Positions 23,252 through 35,523 of a stretch of DNA of 64,000 nt are shown piece after piece. Below the pieces are notes generated by a model that searched no databases, had not been told where the DNA came from, and saw only the letters and a program-made list of their open reading frames with translations. The translations under genes were made by a program, and so were the position numbers. The stretch spans positions 22,477,838-22,541,837 of the forward strand of contig NC_064542.1 in NCBI RefSeq assembly GCF_023856365.1, given 5' to 3'. How positions within the stretch are numbered: position 1 is the first letter of the stretch; each line of letters begins with the position of its first letter. The DNA is from Brienomyrus brachyistius. Lineage: Eukaryota > Chordata > Actinopteri > Osteoglossiformes > Mormyridae.

Positions 23252-23961
23252 TAGTAAGCCTCAAACAAATTCATCTTAGGATTGACATGAATTGTGTAAG
23301 TGGTCCAAAGAGCAACCTAAACCCTGGATAATAGTCTATTTTAAATGCATATTTATCCTTAGTTTCAAGTGAGCTTCAAGTGAAAGTTTAGGACTGATTT
23401 GATGACACCATGTTTAGTTCCTTGCTCTCTACAGTAATCCTGAAGGGCTGTTCAGTAAGGTTCAAAGGCATTGATAATCTACCTCTTCCGCTTTGTCATT
23501 TTACAGCTGTCGCATCCATAAAAAGTCACATGCTGTCTTCTGAATAGTGTTGATCATTGAGACACTTCAGTACACTCAAGTTCGTTTTTTTCCTGATATT
23601 TCATTGACATATTCATACATGGATGGATCCTTCCTTATTGGTGAATGTGCCCAAGGGGGCAAAGACTACTGACGATATCTAATTCATCACCTTTTATATA
23701 TATGCTTAGTTAATCCTTACAAATAGCCGATCCTTAACTGGCACTGTCCCTCCCCCAACCCCTCCCTCAGTACCCCCTCCTAGTGCCGGTATTCACCGCC
23801 ACTCAAACCACAAATCTCCGCGGGGCCCTTGAGGTATTGTTTGTACCAAGCAGTTGAGCTCAGCTGGTTGGTAGAAACAAAATCTTAGTCTGAATTTGTA
23901 GCTTCAGGACCTGAAATTCCCAAAACTGATCTGGGGCCCCCCTCATCGGCCCCCATAGGAA
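23252..23961. other. Unique sequence, nothing recognised
   Basis: No supported element or exon. Confidence 0.3.
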
Positions 23962-24060
23962 GTAGCTGTACTAACAACCCAAAGGTTGTTGGTTCAAATT
24001 TCAGGGAGCACATCTTAGAAAAGACTGTTACGGTTCTTTGGATAAAAGCACGAGTTTAGT
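23962..24060 (+). mobile_element. tRNA-SINE fragment
   Basis: The stretch caaaggttgttggttcaaat is an anticodon-arm and B-box-like segment. It is followed within 60 bp by ggataaaagcacgagt, the tail module of the SINE at 7410 in opposite orientation. The middle is deleted. Confidence 0.5.
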
Positions 24061-24626
24061 GTATTATCTCCCCTTTAAATGAACATGTTCCTTATTTCAG
24101 AGATGTTACTGAACCAGCACATTCTATTAACCCCATTGATAGCTATGTTCTTTTGTTTATTTAGCTGTTCATATTGTTTTGAAGCATTGTGGGGTGGAGG
24201 GGTGACTTTTGTGGGGAGAAACTACCCCGATGCTGCCCTCACCCCCCTTGGTCACTCCCTTTCTTCATGTCAGTGTCACTAGATCAAGAAAGACCAAGCA
24301 TCTGGAACCTCCCCAAGTCCCTGGTTTTTACTGGAGGTGGATGAATCAAATCCAACCCACTTCATCTCTTCAGCTCAACACCAGCACTTGGCATCTTGAT
24401 GACAGTCCAGTCCTGTTTAATAAGCCACTGTTCAAGCGTCAGACGAACGCTGGCGGAAAATGAAAGAATGTGTCCACTTTGAACCCTCTGACTTGCCGTG
24501 TTTGGATTTCCGAGAGCACCTCCGGGCTGCGGAGTGACATTTAAAAAGCACCAAGACGTGAATGTGGTGTGTACTTTTGCTTTTGGGGAAATCCATCTGA
24601 TATTTTTGCTTTTTGTTACATTCCAG
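24061..24626. other. Sequence upstream of the candidate exon
   Basis: No repeat recognised. The last 25 bases are T-rich and end in ttccag, which could be a polypyrimidine tract and splice acceptor. Confidence 0.35.
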
Positions 24627-24713
24627 CAAGTGCTACATGTCCACAGGGATATATGTGCTTTACAGGCAAACAGTTTAAGGAAAGCGTTTGCTCTCTTGGG
24701 GACGGTACTTACA
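24627..24713 (+). CDS. Candidate exon, Cys-rich GCC2/GCC3-like segment
   Basis: This 87-bp open segment lies between an acceptor-like tract ending ttccag (24621-24626) and a donor-like gtatgc at 24714. Translated in phase it gives TCPQGYMCFTG, then a short polar linker, then VCSLGDGTY. The layout (Cys-x-x-Gly-Tyr-x-Cys, linker, Cys-x-x-Gly, Gly-Thr-Tyr) is that of GCC2/GCC3, ephrin-receptor-like, repeats in extracellular proteins, with one extra residue in the last Cys-x-x-Gly-Thr-Tyr block. Both ends fall in phase 1, so the exon could be skipped or duplicated without a frameshift, as is usual for extracellular modules. The next base after the donor would complete a Ser codon, matching the common GTYS. 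An alternative donor at 24705 (gacg|gtactt) would give a 78-bp exon in the same phase. No partner exon was recognised in the window. The host gene is unknown and chance resemblance is possible. Confidence 0.4.
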
Positions 24714-27423
24714 GTATGCTTACTCTCCTCATGTGTGTTTTAAATGTCATACCCAGCTGTTTAACTGGAGAAAAAGAGTGCAATTTACATTTAATACGCG
24801 ACCAAACTCCTGCACTGTACTATATGTTACAAGGCCTGTATGTAAAAGAATTTGAAGGGAAATCCTAGTAGAGCAGAGTAATTTGTTCTATGAGAAACTG
24901 TGGTTATAGGCAAGTGAAATTGTTTAAGCCACAGTCAGTGTTGGTGCCGATCATAAGACTTATACAGGATATTTAAAGCGTATTGTCTGATATACTCTGT
25001 CACATAGGACTTACTAGCAGTTAACATTATAAAGACAGTTCTGGTCATGTGTACAGCTTCGTGTCACATCTTGGCACGGCAATGGCCTAAAGGCTGAAGG
25101 GAAATACAGAGCCGCACTAATAAAAATGAACGAGTGCAAACAAGCTCTTGAGAGACGTTTTTCCTGTTGCCAAGATACAGCTCAGCTCTGACTTCCGTTG
25201 TCTGGAGTGGACAGTAGCAGGTGAAACAAAGGAAGGAATGAAGAGAGCAGATATCGATTTGAGGAATGGAGCCCAGCAAATACCCACGGCCGGCAACGGC
25301 AGAAGGTACTTTAGATTCGTTTATAAAAGGCTAGCAGTGATCAAGTACATCTTAGACAGGCCACTGCAGTATGGTCACACACTAAAACGCTCTGTGATTC
25401 CTTAGCTGGTCATGAACATATAAATAATAGATGTAAAACAACAAAAAGCAAGCATTTTGTTAATTCACTTAAAAAAATCCTAATTCAAGTTCCTCTAAAG
25501 CCTTTTTTTGGATGCAACTGAGGCTAACTCAGCTATTACAGGCTGATTCACAATGCGAGTCGCAAAATAACTGTGCTCCTCCAAGGTGGTCCAGGGAACA
25601 GCTGTAGCCTTACAGATTTTTTGATTATCAAATTCTCTTGTATATTCATGTTTTTTTTCTTTTGAAGATGCATCTGTGTGATGTAACACAGTGCAGATGA
25701 AGTGGAAATTATGGTGATGAATTATCATTACTTGACAGATCAAACACTTTGCATAATTAAATAACTAAACAAATAAATCTCAATACAACAGATGGAATAA
25801 TGCAATAATTTTAATCTACCACATTGGATCTCTCAGTCCACACATCGTATGTAGATATTGTGTCTTAATGTAGCCTTAGATCCTTAATTTAGATGGTCAA
25901 CATTCACTCTGAAACTGTTGTCCTGCAGAAACAGTTCCAGAGCCACTGTTCCATAAGATTTTGAAGGTCAGCCCATGATTAGTCAGGTGACTTGGTAGCA
26001 TATAATTATAGGATCTTGGGTGCTGGATAAAACAGCAGCAATTTTTCACAAGCTCTCACCCTGCTTAACTTAACTTGTTTCTTCATAGACAAACGATCAT
26101 TGGCAGACCTTCTCATTTGTACTCTATCATTAATCTTATATTTAAGATGTAATGTTCTGTCATCAGAATATCGATCCTATAGCCCATATGCTAACAAATA
26201 AACGTATGGCAGCCATTACTGGGAATGGTGAGCACCATCTCTAAAAGCTGATTACACAGAGGTTGCATCCCATTAATGTTGTCAAAGCAAAATCTATTCC
26301 ATTCATTCGGATTTAAAAAGACATTTTTAATTTCCGTGTAATTTTCCAGGATAAGCAAAAGACAGAAGTTGCAAATATACGTATATTTGTCATAAGCCTT
26401 AGTGCGGAATTGGTCAACTGCCAAAACTGTGGAAAAATATGAATTATGTAGAGGGAAAATGCAGAAACCTTTACTGCCTGACTGGCATTACATCAGCAAG
26501 GCCTCATTTTACATGAACAATGCAGAAAGTATGTGTGAGTTGCAGTTATAAACCGAAGCCTCACTTTGCATACGGTCCTCATCTAACCGGTTTCTTTCAA
26601 TTAGCGTCATAGCGGTGGCTAGCATCTGAACGACGTTGTCATTGCTACATTTTGACGGGTTCGATGGGAATTGCAGAAGCTGAAAGGTTTTGACGAGGCC
26701 ACCTGGTGGCCTTCCGATAGGGGAGGAAAGAGACAGTCCGGTCCGGAGAGTGGAGAATAAACGAGGATGACAGAAGGGGAATTAAATTGGCCACGGGACA
26801 AAAACTCTGCAAGAGTGGAGAAGTTATTTTCTACCATAGGCAAGAGGGGCCGTGGACTTGCACCTGGGAGTGACAGCGGCGATTAGTTTTAAAGTGAGTG
26901 CTCTACCATTCTTCCCTTATCAATCTCTCTCCAGAAAGAGGTGTGCTAAATCACGTACACGCAGAACGTTTCGGGGAACGGAGTGAAAGCTCCACCGATT
27001 CAGCTCTCAGATTCACAGCAGGGAGATTTGGAATGGGTCAGGAGGAGAGGCGAGAGGAAGAGTATTCGGGATATATGTAAGTATCATCTGTGTGCAGCTG
27101 CTACTGGAGCTGATGGTAAAGTCATGACTAGTTAGTATCGGCGTGTGAAAAGATCTATGAAAGGCTGGCGTTGTGTCAGTGGGGGTCACTGCTTTAGAGC
27201 TTCACAAGTGGTCTAGAACAGAAGTTCCCTGCACAAAAGTATGGGGTATGGGGGTGGGTTTGGTTCATTTCCAGGAATAAAGAGTATATTTGCAAGCCGC
27301 ACCTTCTGTATGACTTTCGTATGAATGTACTGACATTCGCACGTTGTGATTGCATCTGAAAAAAATGCTTCGAATGGCTAAATTTATTACATTTGGCTCA
27401 CTGATCAATCTGCACCTGCGACT
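24714..27423. other. Unique sequence, nothing recognised
   Basis: About 2.7 kb without a recognised repeat or second exon. Short frames here show no known domain. Confidence 0.3.
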
Positions 27424-27441
27424 CCCCCCCCCCCCCCCCCC
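27424..27441. repeat. Poly-C tract (18 nt)
   Basis: Uninterrupted C run followed by (CCCA)n-like sequence. Confidence 0.95.
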
Positions 27442-28337
27442 ACCCACCCACCCCAGCTTGATAAGATTTACTGCCAGCACCTCCATCCACCACCACAACA
27501 AATTTTAGTGAGTGAAATGTTTGCATAACAATTGCCGGTTCATGGCCGACAAAAGGTTGGGAAGTCCTAGTCTAGAGGTTCTCTGGTAGGCATGCGCTGA
27601 CGGATGCCTGACATGCGGAAACGTCACCGTATCCATGCCAGAGATGCATGCCCTTTCCTGCTTCTTGAGGGTCGTCTACAATAATCCGGTTCATGAGTCC
27701 GCACTGCTCAGGGACGGGCGGCGGGGTCAGTAAGAGGTTGCACTGGAAGGCCATACTGCACTCCTGGGTGACCATGCCGGCCCATTACCTTACAGGGACA
27801 GGACCCTACGATGGGAGCTAATCCGATTAGCCTGGCAGCACCCAGTGTACCGGCACCGTGGCATCGCCCTTCAACCTTCTGGGCCGGTTAGCAAACCGAA
27901 CCTGGCTACTTCATTATTGCCGTTATAAATTTAATTAGCTTTCTATTCCCTTTTCTGAAAGATCTCACTTACCACGCCACTTCAGAGACACACACTGGCC
28001 AAAAAAACCACGACTATTCAATTACGGCTAATCGCTCTGGCCCTCTGACCGGGGGTGCCGGAATTAGGCGGCGCCTCTTTCGGTTTGCCGTCATGCTGTC
28101 AGATCGATACGGAAAGCTGAGAGGAGAATAATGGGGGAAAATAATATATATATCGACCGATTCTGGTTGTTAGCGGACATGGGGAATGTGACAGTGTCCC
28201 GAGGGTCGACATGACAGACACTAGGCAATGCTCGTTTGGAAACTGACCTGAAGGAGAGACTCGCTCTTCGATTCCGTCCGTCTGCCTGTGTTTGTGATTT
28301 GTTCTCTGGGGCTACAGGTTCTACCTTTCAATAGTCT
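27442..28337. other. Unique sequence, moderately GC-rich
   Basis: No repeat family seen. The part from about 27900 to 28170 is of high complexity with taatt-type motifs and could be conserved non-coding DNA, but nothing in the window tests that. Confidence 0.3.
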
Positions 28338-28380
28338 GATTGGTGCAAAACTTCTCTTAATGAATGATTTTGCACCAATC
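28338..28380. repeat. Perfect 13-bp stem-loop
   Basis: gattggtgcaaaa (28338-28350) pairs perfectly with ttttgcaccaatc (28368-28380) over a 17-nt loop. The inverted ccaat and attgg boxes in the stem make it also a paired CCAAT motif. Confidence 0.7.
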
Positions 28381-29228
28381 ATTACTCTTATTCTTAGGTC
28401 TGGCAACTTGGTTTCAAATGACGGAGATGAAAGCTCTCTGTCAAGCGGGTAATAAGCAGGGCTTGTGTACAAAAAGATGCTTATTACAGTCGGAGGCAGA
28501 ATTAGCCTGCTGAATTAGAAATGTGCCGACAGCGTTTGTGAAAGAGAACCAGCTACAGTCTGGGTTTTATTGCACCAGAAGGAAAATTATTTGCAGGAAC
28601 CCATCAGAGGTGCTGGTGTGTTCAAAGCAAAACTGTCCTTGAGATACAAAAGTCTGTTTTGACATCACTTTAATACTTTTTTTTCCTGTTGAATTTCCTC
28701 AGTGTTTTATGACTTTTTGCGGATGATTTTGAGAACTTCTTGTGCTAAAAACTACAGTTGAGGCCACATTCTAGTTTGAAGACAGAAGCCGGAGGTCTTA
28801 CGCTTAATACGGAGAGCTACCATCAAAGACAGAGTTTATTCTTATGAGTTTGGTGTTTACGGTGGAAAGCAGGCTTTTCTGAAAGTGTTTGCCTTGCAGA
28901 AATTTCTTCTTCTTCCACACAGGGCCGAGAGGTTCTCTCTTAAAGCCTGTGAAAGACGTTTAGCTCGAGAGTTGGGTGGATCGCCTTCGGACAGCAGTAC
29001 TGCCCCGAGCTGGGAGGACGCATTTTCACTCATCAGCTGGTAACCTGGAAACTGAACCAGGAAATTGAACGACTGCTCCAATGTCACTCCGGCTTTGTTC
29101 CGTTTGTTCCCCTGACCCGTTTCGCCCACTTCTGCTTTTCTGTTACCATGGATGAAAGACAGCTGTTGGTTATTAAGAATAACAGTGTAGAACTGCTTGT
29201 GCCTGCTTAGAGTGCGTAGATCCATCAA
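28381..29228. other. Unique sequence, nothing recognised
   Basis: A 123-codon minus-strand frame (28857-29228) has no recognisable motif. Confidence 0.3.
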
Positions 29229-29310
29229 ATGATGCTTTTATTTGCCATTTGTACAAGTACTTTGAAATGTATTAATATTCACATATTCCATCATGCTCTG
29301 CTTTGTTTCT
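29229..29310 (-). mobile_element. SINE 3' tail fragment
   Basis: The plus strand shows gatgcttttatttgccattt and gtacaagtac followed by ttcacatattccatcatgct. This is the mirror of the tail module found on the SINEs at 35247 and 49105. Confidence 0.6.
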
Positions 29311-29526
29311 ATTGTATCTTTGACTCATTCCCGCTAACAGAGAATCAGTAATTTTATCAGGAAATATCTTACTGTAATATAAAAGTGTTTTAGTGTGAAA
29401 CTGATATATTCTCCATAAAAACACAAAATAAGGACGTTAAATGAGTATGACTGAGAATGAGTACCGTGAAATTAATTAAGACTAAACCGGAACATTTTAA
29501 TACACTTACGTTTAATTAAGTGTATT

Positions 29527-29735
29527 TATATCTTTCTGTGGACTCTCCCATTCATTTCTGCGGGAAAAACCCTAATCGCAGCAATGACACCCTTAACCCC
29601 CACCCAACCCTAACCCTAACCATAAGCAACTAAACAAAATACGAGACTTCTGGCATTTTTAGTTTTTGCATTGTAATCACAGATTTTTATAAAATTGACT
29701 TTCACCTTGTGGGGACTGAAAAACATGGTCAAAGT
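29527..29735 (+). repeat. Dispersed GTGGGGAC-type repeat, copy 2
   Basis: It shares with the copy at 12378 the gactctcccattcatttct start, the aacccccacccaaccctaac run, aaacaaaatacgagac and ataaaattgac, then ccttgtggggactgaaaaac. The last third is missing. The middle run happens to contain two telomere-like ccctaa units. Confidence 0.7.
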
Positions 29736-29749
29736 TAATCCAGTACCCC

Positions 29750-29840
29750 TGGGACAATTTTTACGGGCCTTGCTTAAGGGTCAACAAACCAACAACCTTC
29801 TGATCACAGGCACACTGACCAACTAAGTCACATGCCATCC
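29750..29840 (-). mobile_element. tRNA-SINE fragment
   Basis: The complement shows the worn B-box side (ggttgttggttt) and the shared body module ccttgcttaaggg. It directly follows the dispersed repeat copy. Confidence 0.45.
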
Positions 29841-31329
29841 TCAAAGGGAAAGTATCCCCACAGAAGGGACCTTCATGATTCACGATTGGCGTTTTCGATA
29901 AGATTCCTAAAAGTGCAAGATGTAATCAATGGAACATGATTGCACCCACAATCCCAATAGAAAGTAGAAGATTAGGAGAGAGTTGTTGAAGCATAATGGG
30001 GTACACTGTGTATGCACTCTACATAGGTACTGTGTATACAGATATTTTACTGGTTATTGGATTCCTATAATGCATACATTTCTCATCCAGTTTAATGCTT
30101 TCAAATCCAGTGCTATAGAATGTAAATGTTTCATCCTTAGTGTAATTTGGTGATTTTGAAATCCCAAGTTCTTCCGTGTTTTGTGCAATTATAACTTTCA
30201 AACTTTGCCGAATGTCAGCGAGAAAGCCTGTAATTCGGGGATCGGGAGACGTTCATTACGCTGACACGAGCCGGCGAGCTTAACATCGCCCTGCTCACCA
30301 GCCTGGGGTCTCCGGCAGGCTGCTCACTGCCATCAGCGGTAATGACTGGGCTGAGATGCTGGGCGCGTGGCCTAGATACACTTCCTGGAGACGCGCTAAG
30401 GCTGCGGAGAACCAGTCACGTCGTTTAAGATGACAGCATGTGACAGCTGCAGTCATTTCGGTCCTGTCGTTTGCTACAGGCCTGAAGGTCTGGGAGCAGT
30501 TTGGGTTGGGGGCGGGAAATCTCCGTTTTGTCAATATAAAAAGGCCAAGTTCAGGCTTTTTGTCCAAAAACATAATTATAAACATATGTGTGAGTGTCTA
30601 GGCTGTTACAGTTGAACTCAGATAACGTGAGTATTTCATACTCTGCGAGTAATTTAAGGTCTGCCTCAGACTGTGGTGGGGGGGGGGGGTGCATCTATCC
30701 CATAATCACAGCTTTCATGTTAGAGACAGGGGGATGTTGCCCATTTAGCTGCACCACTTAGCTACTGTGTAAGTACTAATGAAAAATACACTTTTTGAAG
30801 AAACACTGGGAGAAAAGCATCTATTATTGCTAATCAGAACGCTGTGAGATATCAAATGGAAATAAATATAAAATCCCAAATGTTATGAAAAAGGCTTTTT
30901 AACAGAGAAATGCTTAGGAAGATATATAAAAAATAAGTAGCTAAAAGCTACTAGCACATGGTAACATATCGTTATAACTGGACTTAAGGAGTCTGCTGAA
31001 ATGGGTTGTATTATGACAAAAATAAAGCTAGACAGAGACCCAATGTGCCCCGAACTGGACTGTCTTCCTCTTACTGCCAGGTTTCCTGTAAACAGACACT
31101 GCACTGGGGCATGGACAGGAGCGAGAGCATCCAGTAATAGATGAAACAAGCAGAAAAACTGCCTTCTGTTGTACTTTATACACTGTATTTTAACCACTGC
31201 TCTTTCACTGCAAGCTGTTTACATGTACATCTCTGAGCTCAGATAATATACAAACAAACCCACTTCACTGGCATAGTCATGCTCATTTATTTATTTATTG
31301 ATTTTTGTATTTTGTTTCTAACTTGTCAC
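29841..31329. other. Unique sequence
   Basis: Only a 12-nt G run at 30678-30689 stands out. No gene or known repeat recognised. Confidence 0.3.
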
Positions 31330-31418
31330 GTTCTGCGTGAAGCCATTTTTAAACCAAGGATAAACGCTATTCATCTTCACTGTATACCTGAAATGACAAT
31401 GAAGTTTGACTTGATTTG
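31330..31418 (+). mobile_element. 3' end of an L2-like LINE
   Basis: It ends with cctgaaatgacaatgaagtt followed by tgacttgatttg, the tail typical of fish L2-type LINEs. It is heavily 5'-truncated. Confidence 0.5.
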
Positions 31419-32164
31419 AGGAGCTGGCGCAGGAAGACGACTCGAGTGCATGTGGAAGGCGGGTCGCATGCAAGAACGAAACCAGGACACAGAGCTAAGA
31501 AACAACAGCCAACTAGGAGATCACAACATGGAAACTACACTGTCGGCGTGAGATGGAACAGTTTGGAACAATGACATGCTGTACTGTTGGGTGTGTACGG
31601 AGTAGGGAGCCTGTGCTGAACCATCTTAATGACGTCTCAAGAGATACAGGTTCAATGTCTATCGCACGGCTACCGTCACACCCTCAAGCTTTCAATAATA
31701 TATCGGCGTATATCGAAAAACAAAGCGTATATCCTTTTATAATCACTTCAATAATCAGCTGTGAGGAAAAGACATTATGCACAATGTAGATATCACAAAC
31801 ATATGTTTAATTGTCCCTTTGAGAAATGTATCCAGTTCAGTGATACCTTAGAAGATTATCCTTTTAGCATCAGTTTTCCATTAAAATATATTGTTCTAAA
31901 CTTTGAAATGGCCCACAGAGAGAGAAGGGAGGGGAGATTTATAAGCACTGCTGTATGTTCTTGATGATGTCAGCTGGGTATAACTTCTGAAAGCCAGGTT
32001 AGAATACCGTAACTATCTTGGAGAAGTCCTGCGTGTTGTATTTATAGATGTGTAAAATCCCTGCAGAACCTGCGGCTACACAAAGCTTTTATTGCGGCAT
32101 TATCATACAGAGGCATAACAGCATAATAATAATGCAATATTCACATTCACCATGGAAAAATCCA
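31419..32164. other. Unique sequence, nothing recognised
   Basis: No supported element or exon. Confidence 0.3.
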
Positions 32165-32278
32165 TAGTGTTTCGCAATCCGGTCCTTGGGAAGCTACAGA
32201 CAGTCCATGTTTTGCTCTGGCAGAGACCAAAGACTTGGGCCATCTGTGGGTTACCAAGGACCGGGTTAGGAAGCACTG
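32165..32278. mobile_element. hAT-like hairpin MITE (114 bp)
   Basis: The sequence is an imperfect palindrome over almost its whole length. On the left, tagtgtttcgcaatccggtc and cttggg lead into cagtccatgttttgctctgg. The right half is the near complement, ending accaaggaccgggttaggaa and gcactg. Ends of the tagtg...cactg type preceding a ccggtcctggg-like stretch are common on fish hAT-derived miniature elements. An 8-bp target duplication is not seen. Confidence 0.6.
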
Positions 32279-33435
32279 AATTAGAAGATAAGAGTATAAC
32301 ATGGCGCAAGAAACTTCACCTACCTGCATGTGTGCAAGTGCAGATCCTCTGGGCCAGGCACAATGCAAACTGCCCATACAGTATAATATGCACCAGGACA
32401 GTGCTCAAATGTCAGCCCCTCTACAGGATAGCTGCAAGGCTCATGTTAGTGCATAAACTATTTAGCTAGCTATTGCTATAACTAGCCATGCTTGTTTATG
32501 ATGGATTACTAAACTATGAAAATGTAAACAAAGTCACGTGTGATAGCGATGCATTCATAGAGCCATTTTGTGTTCAGTAATGATGTAAGGGGGTACTCAG
32601 TCTTCCTTTTCATAGTTCGTTTCCTTTTCATACAGATCCTGCCAGAAATTGCCTCCCTGTTTTTCACGAGCGATGCCTTTACTGTGTGCTTGTGTGGGGC
32701 TGGATCTGAATTATTGAGATAAAATTAGTCTAAGTCCAGTGCCTGATCAAACACGGAAGATTAATTGAAAACAAGGGAATAATAGCAGTTCCTATTGTAT
32801 CTTGGAAATGGGTGTTTTATATCACTACAGCAAATCTAACCGAAGCAGCTAATTCTAGCCAGAGGAACTTTTACAGCAGTTTAGAGTTGTCCTCTTTTCC
32901 CAGACATGTCCTCTTTTTCAGTCCATAGTGCCTTTTTTTTTAAACCGGCTTAAACACAAGTGTTTAAACCTTGTTCCGATTTATAAGGTCACGTTTTCGG
33001 TATTTGAAACCCCCACAGAAAACGCAATGTCCTTTTTGTGTATCAGTGCCTGACAGCATCCAGATCCAGTCTTGACCCCCACCGTAGGTGCCTCTTCACA
33101 TTGTCCTAGATGGGGAGTCACAGTCGCACCCCTTTGTTTACCAAGGACCACCGACCGATGAGACCTAACCAGACCAAGCTGAGTGACACAGTTGAAACTG
33201 TAATGGAGTCATCATCAGTGCCAGTCAAAGGCCCCACCTCCCCCCCCCAAGAGAACTTCACCTCCCAGCTAATTTCACTACCAGTTTGTCTCGGATGGTG
33301 CACTCTACCTATGTGTGTGGGTGGAGAGGGGGGTCAGGGGTATTTATGCTCATCTGGGGGCCCTGGTGGGGTTTGACTGGTACTAATCAGTGTGCCCTCA
33401 CCCCGTGCATCGATCAGTCATTGTGGTTGTTAGCG
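32279..33435. other. Unique sequence, nothing recognised
   Basis: No supported element or exon. The last part may be the worn 5' portion of the LTR fragment downstream. Confidence 0.3.
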
Positions 33436-33474
33436 TGTGGTTATATCCTGTGGTTATATCCTGTGGTTATATCC
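33436..33474 (+). repeat. 13-bp tandem repeat, three copies
   Basis: Three consecutive tgtggttatatcc units, exact. Confidence 0.9.
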
Positions 33475-33695
33475 TAGTCATGCTCCCTGTTTTCCTCTCT
33501 TCTCTAGTTATGCTGCTCTGTGGTGATTTTTAGTAAGTTCCTATTATGCTTTGTTATGTTCTTGACACCTCATGGTACCATTCTTTTCTGGTTTTCAACC
33601 TTTTGTGTTTTGTTTGTTAATAAAATCCATTGTTGTTGAGAGCCGGGCCATAGATCGTCCCAATTCCCCCTCCATCGTCACGCCCCACCATAACA
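33475..33695 (+). mobile_element. 3' part of an LTR (Gypsy-like), candidate
   Basis: A T-rich stretch with an AATAAA polyadenylation signal at 33619-33624 is followed by a C-rich part ending cacgccccaccataaca. This layout (polyadenylation signal, then an end in CA) is usual for the last part of fish Gypsy LTRs. The 5' boundary was not found. Confidence 0.35.
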
Positions 33696-35246
33696 ACCTA
33701 CCACGTCCCCTAATGGGTTAACCGGCACTGGCCGACGTGACCGCAGTCTGTAAGAGTTATTATGACGTTCCATGTCAGGCACATGCAAATACCAGTGCGA
33801 CAGATTATGTCAACAGACCACAACTGCAGGAAAATCCATACATTGTGAAAGGTCAACTATGGTCCATTATGTGAGGCAATATGTTTTAAGGTCAACAGAA
33901 GCACCGCGACACTTGTATAAACTCTTTACGAGGTCTATCTTACTGCTTCCTTCGGTGGTTAACGCTGATTCAGTTTTACACTCTATTTCCACCACGGGTT
34001 TATGGTCTTGTGTAGCCCTTAATCTCTCATGTCTCAGATTTAAACCCTCTTTTGTTCTGAATGTCGTAAGTGATGCCAGAACTGCTGTCACGGCGAAGAA
34101 CTTCGGCAGAAACGGACAGCCCTTTAAACCGCAAATGCCAGTGATCTCTGCTCCACTTCCTTTGCATTTCACGATCGAGGTGCCAACTGACTCTGCTCTT
34201 CTCAGATGGGACGCAAAATGAAATCCATCAAGCATGATTAAACTAGCCAAATTGCATTCAGCTTCCCCCCAAACAAGCAGGTTGACCGAGATTTCCGGGT
34301 GCTTATCACCATGCCAACAGGAACTAATAGACAACAACAGGAAGGCACGTCAATATTTATGAGTTACAAGGGACCTCCATTGCTGTTTACAACACTGTAA
34401 ACCAGATTTCTGGTGTTTAAAACTTCCAATAAAAAAAGGTATTTTTTTTCTGAGGGAATTGCCCAAGTTTATAAATTTTGCTGCAACATTTTCATAAGAT
34501 TTCCCTAGCTGTGAACCTTTAAGGTCACCAAGCAGAATAGTCCCTAAGGATTCATAATCCATGCACAGGAATCTGTGTCAGCCTCTGTGGTTTCATTGAC
34601 AGGAGAACCTTATTGGATGGGAATTAAGTATAATACAGAAAAGACAAGCATTTATGCAAATGTCACGTGCTAATTACTGGTGTGAAAAGCAATCAAGGAG
34701 AGTACTAAAGTATTCACACCCACAGCTGAGTCTGATCTTTATTCATAAACTGTGTGACTGGCAGCTTTTAGTGGATTTGTGCTTCTCTAAAAAATCTAAA
34801 ACACTAAAAATATTTTCATCCCCCCACAAAATATAATAGGTATAATATTTTTAAGCTCGCATCTGTATGACAAATGGTTAAAATGCTATCGAGATGTTTT
34901 TATTTTCAGAGTGAATATTTGAGTGTGCAAAGTCATCCTGGCCTTTTAAGCCTATCCTCTGAAGAGAATCGCAAAATCACAGTATGACAAGAAGCGGTGA
35001 TGAGATGTGGTTGAATCAGACAGCCATCTTAAAATTTCCCTGTGAGGAGTCTCCCTGCCCATTCTGCCACCCTGTTGCTGAATTAGTAACCATCTGGAGA
35101 AGACATAGCTTCCGTTCTGATGAATTACTTAAAGAATTACCCAGCTCTCTCCTTTTAGCCATGTGTCCAGTGGGCACCTCCGGGATCCCAGCTCATAGGC
35201 GAATGGGGTTTTAATGCAGATATGCCATTAGTTATGACAGCCCATG
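33696..35246. other. Unique sequence
   Basis: Overlapping frames of about 150 codons on both strands (33772-34337) have no recognised domain. No repeat family seen. Confidence 0.3.
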
Positions 35247-35449
35247 CCGAGTGAGTTAGACCACTGTGCCTGTGTTCAGAAGGTCATTGGTTCAAATCCC
35301 GTCCTCAGTGGAATTGTCACACCTCTGCTCAGACCCCAAGCTTCACTTGTATCTCAGTGTGCGTGTATCTTAAAAGGTAGAGAGCATGACGAGATGTATG
35401 AAAACCAACACGGTCCAATGTCACTTGTGCAAATGTCAAATAAAAGCAC
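35247..35449 (+). mobile_element. tRNA-derived SINE, near full length
   Basis: The tRNA-like head has an A-box-like gagtgagttagac and a B-box-like ggttcaaatcc near 35290. The body contains cagaccccaagcttcac, shared with the SINE at 49105. The tail is cttgtgcaaatgtcaaataa followed by aagc, the terminal module of this SINE family. Confidence 0.65.
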
Positions 35450-35469
35450 AATTTCTTTTTCCTTTTCTT

Positions 35470-35523
35470 CTCGTCTCCATCTTCTCGTCTCCATCTTCTC
35501 GTCTCCATCTTCTTGTCTCCATC
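35470..35523 (+). repeat. 14-bp tandem repeat, about four copies
   Basis: Units of tctcgtctccatct start at 35470, 35484, 35498 and 35512. The fourth has one substitution. Confidence 0.9.

Noticed and set aside
33772..34337. Overlapping frames of 149 and 156 codons on opposite strands
   Set aside because: No recognised motif in either; mutual overlap suggests a stop-poor stretch by chance.
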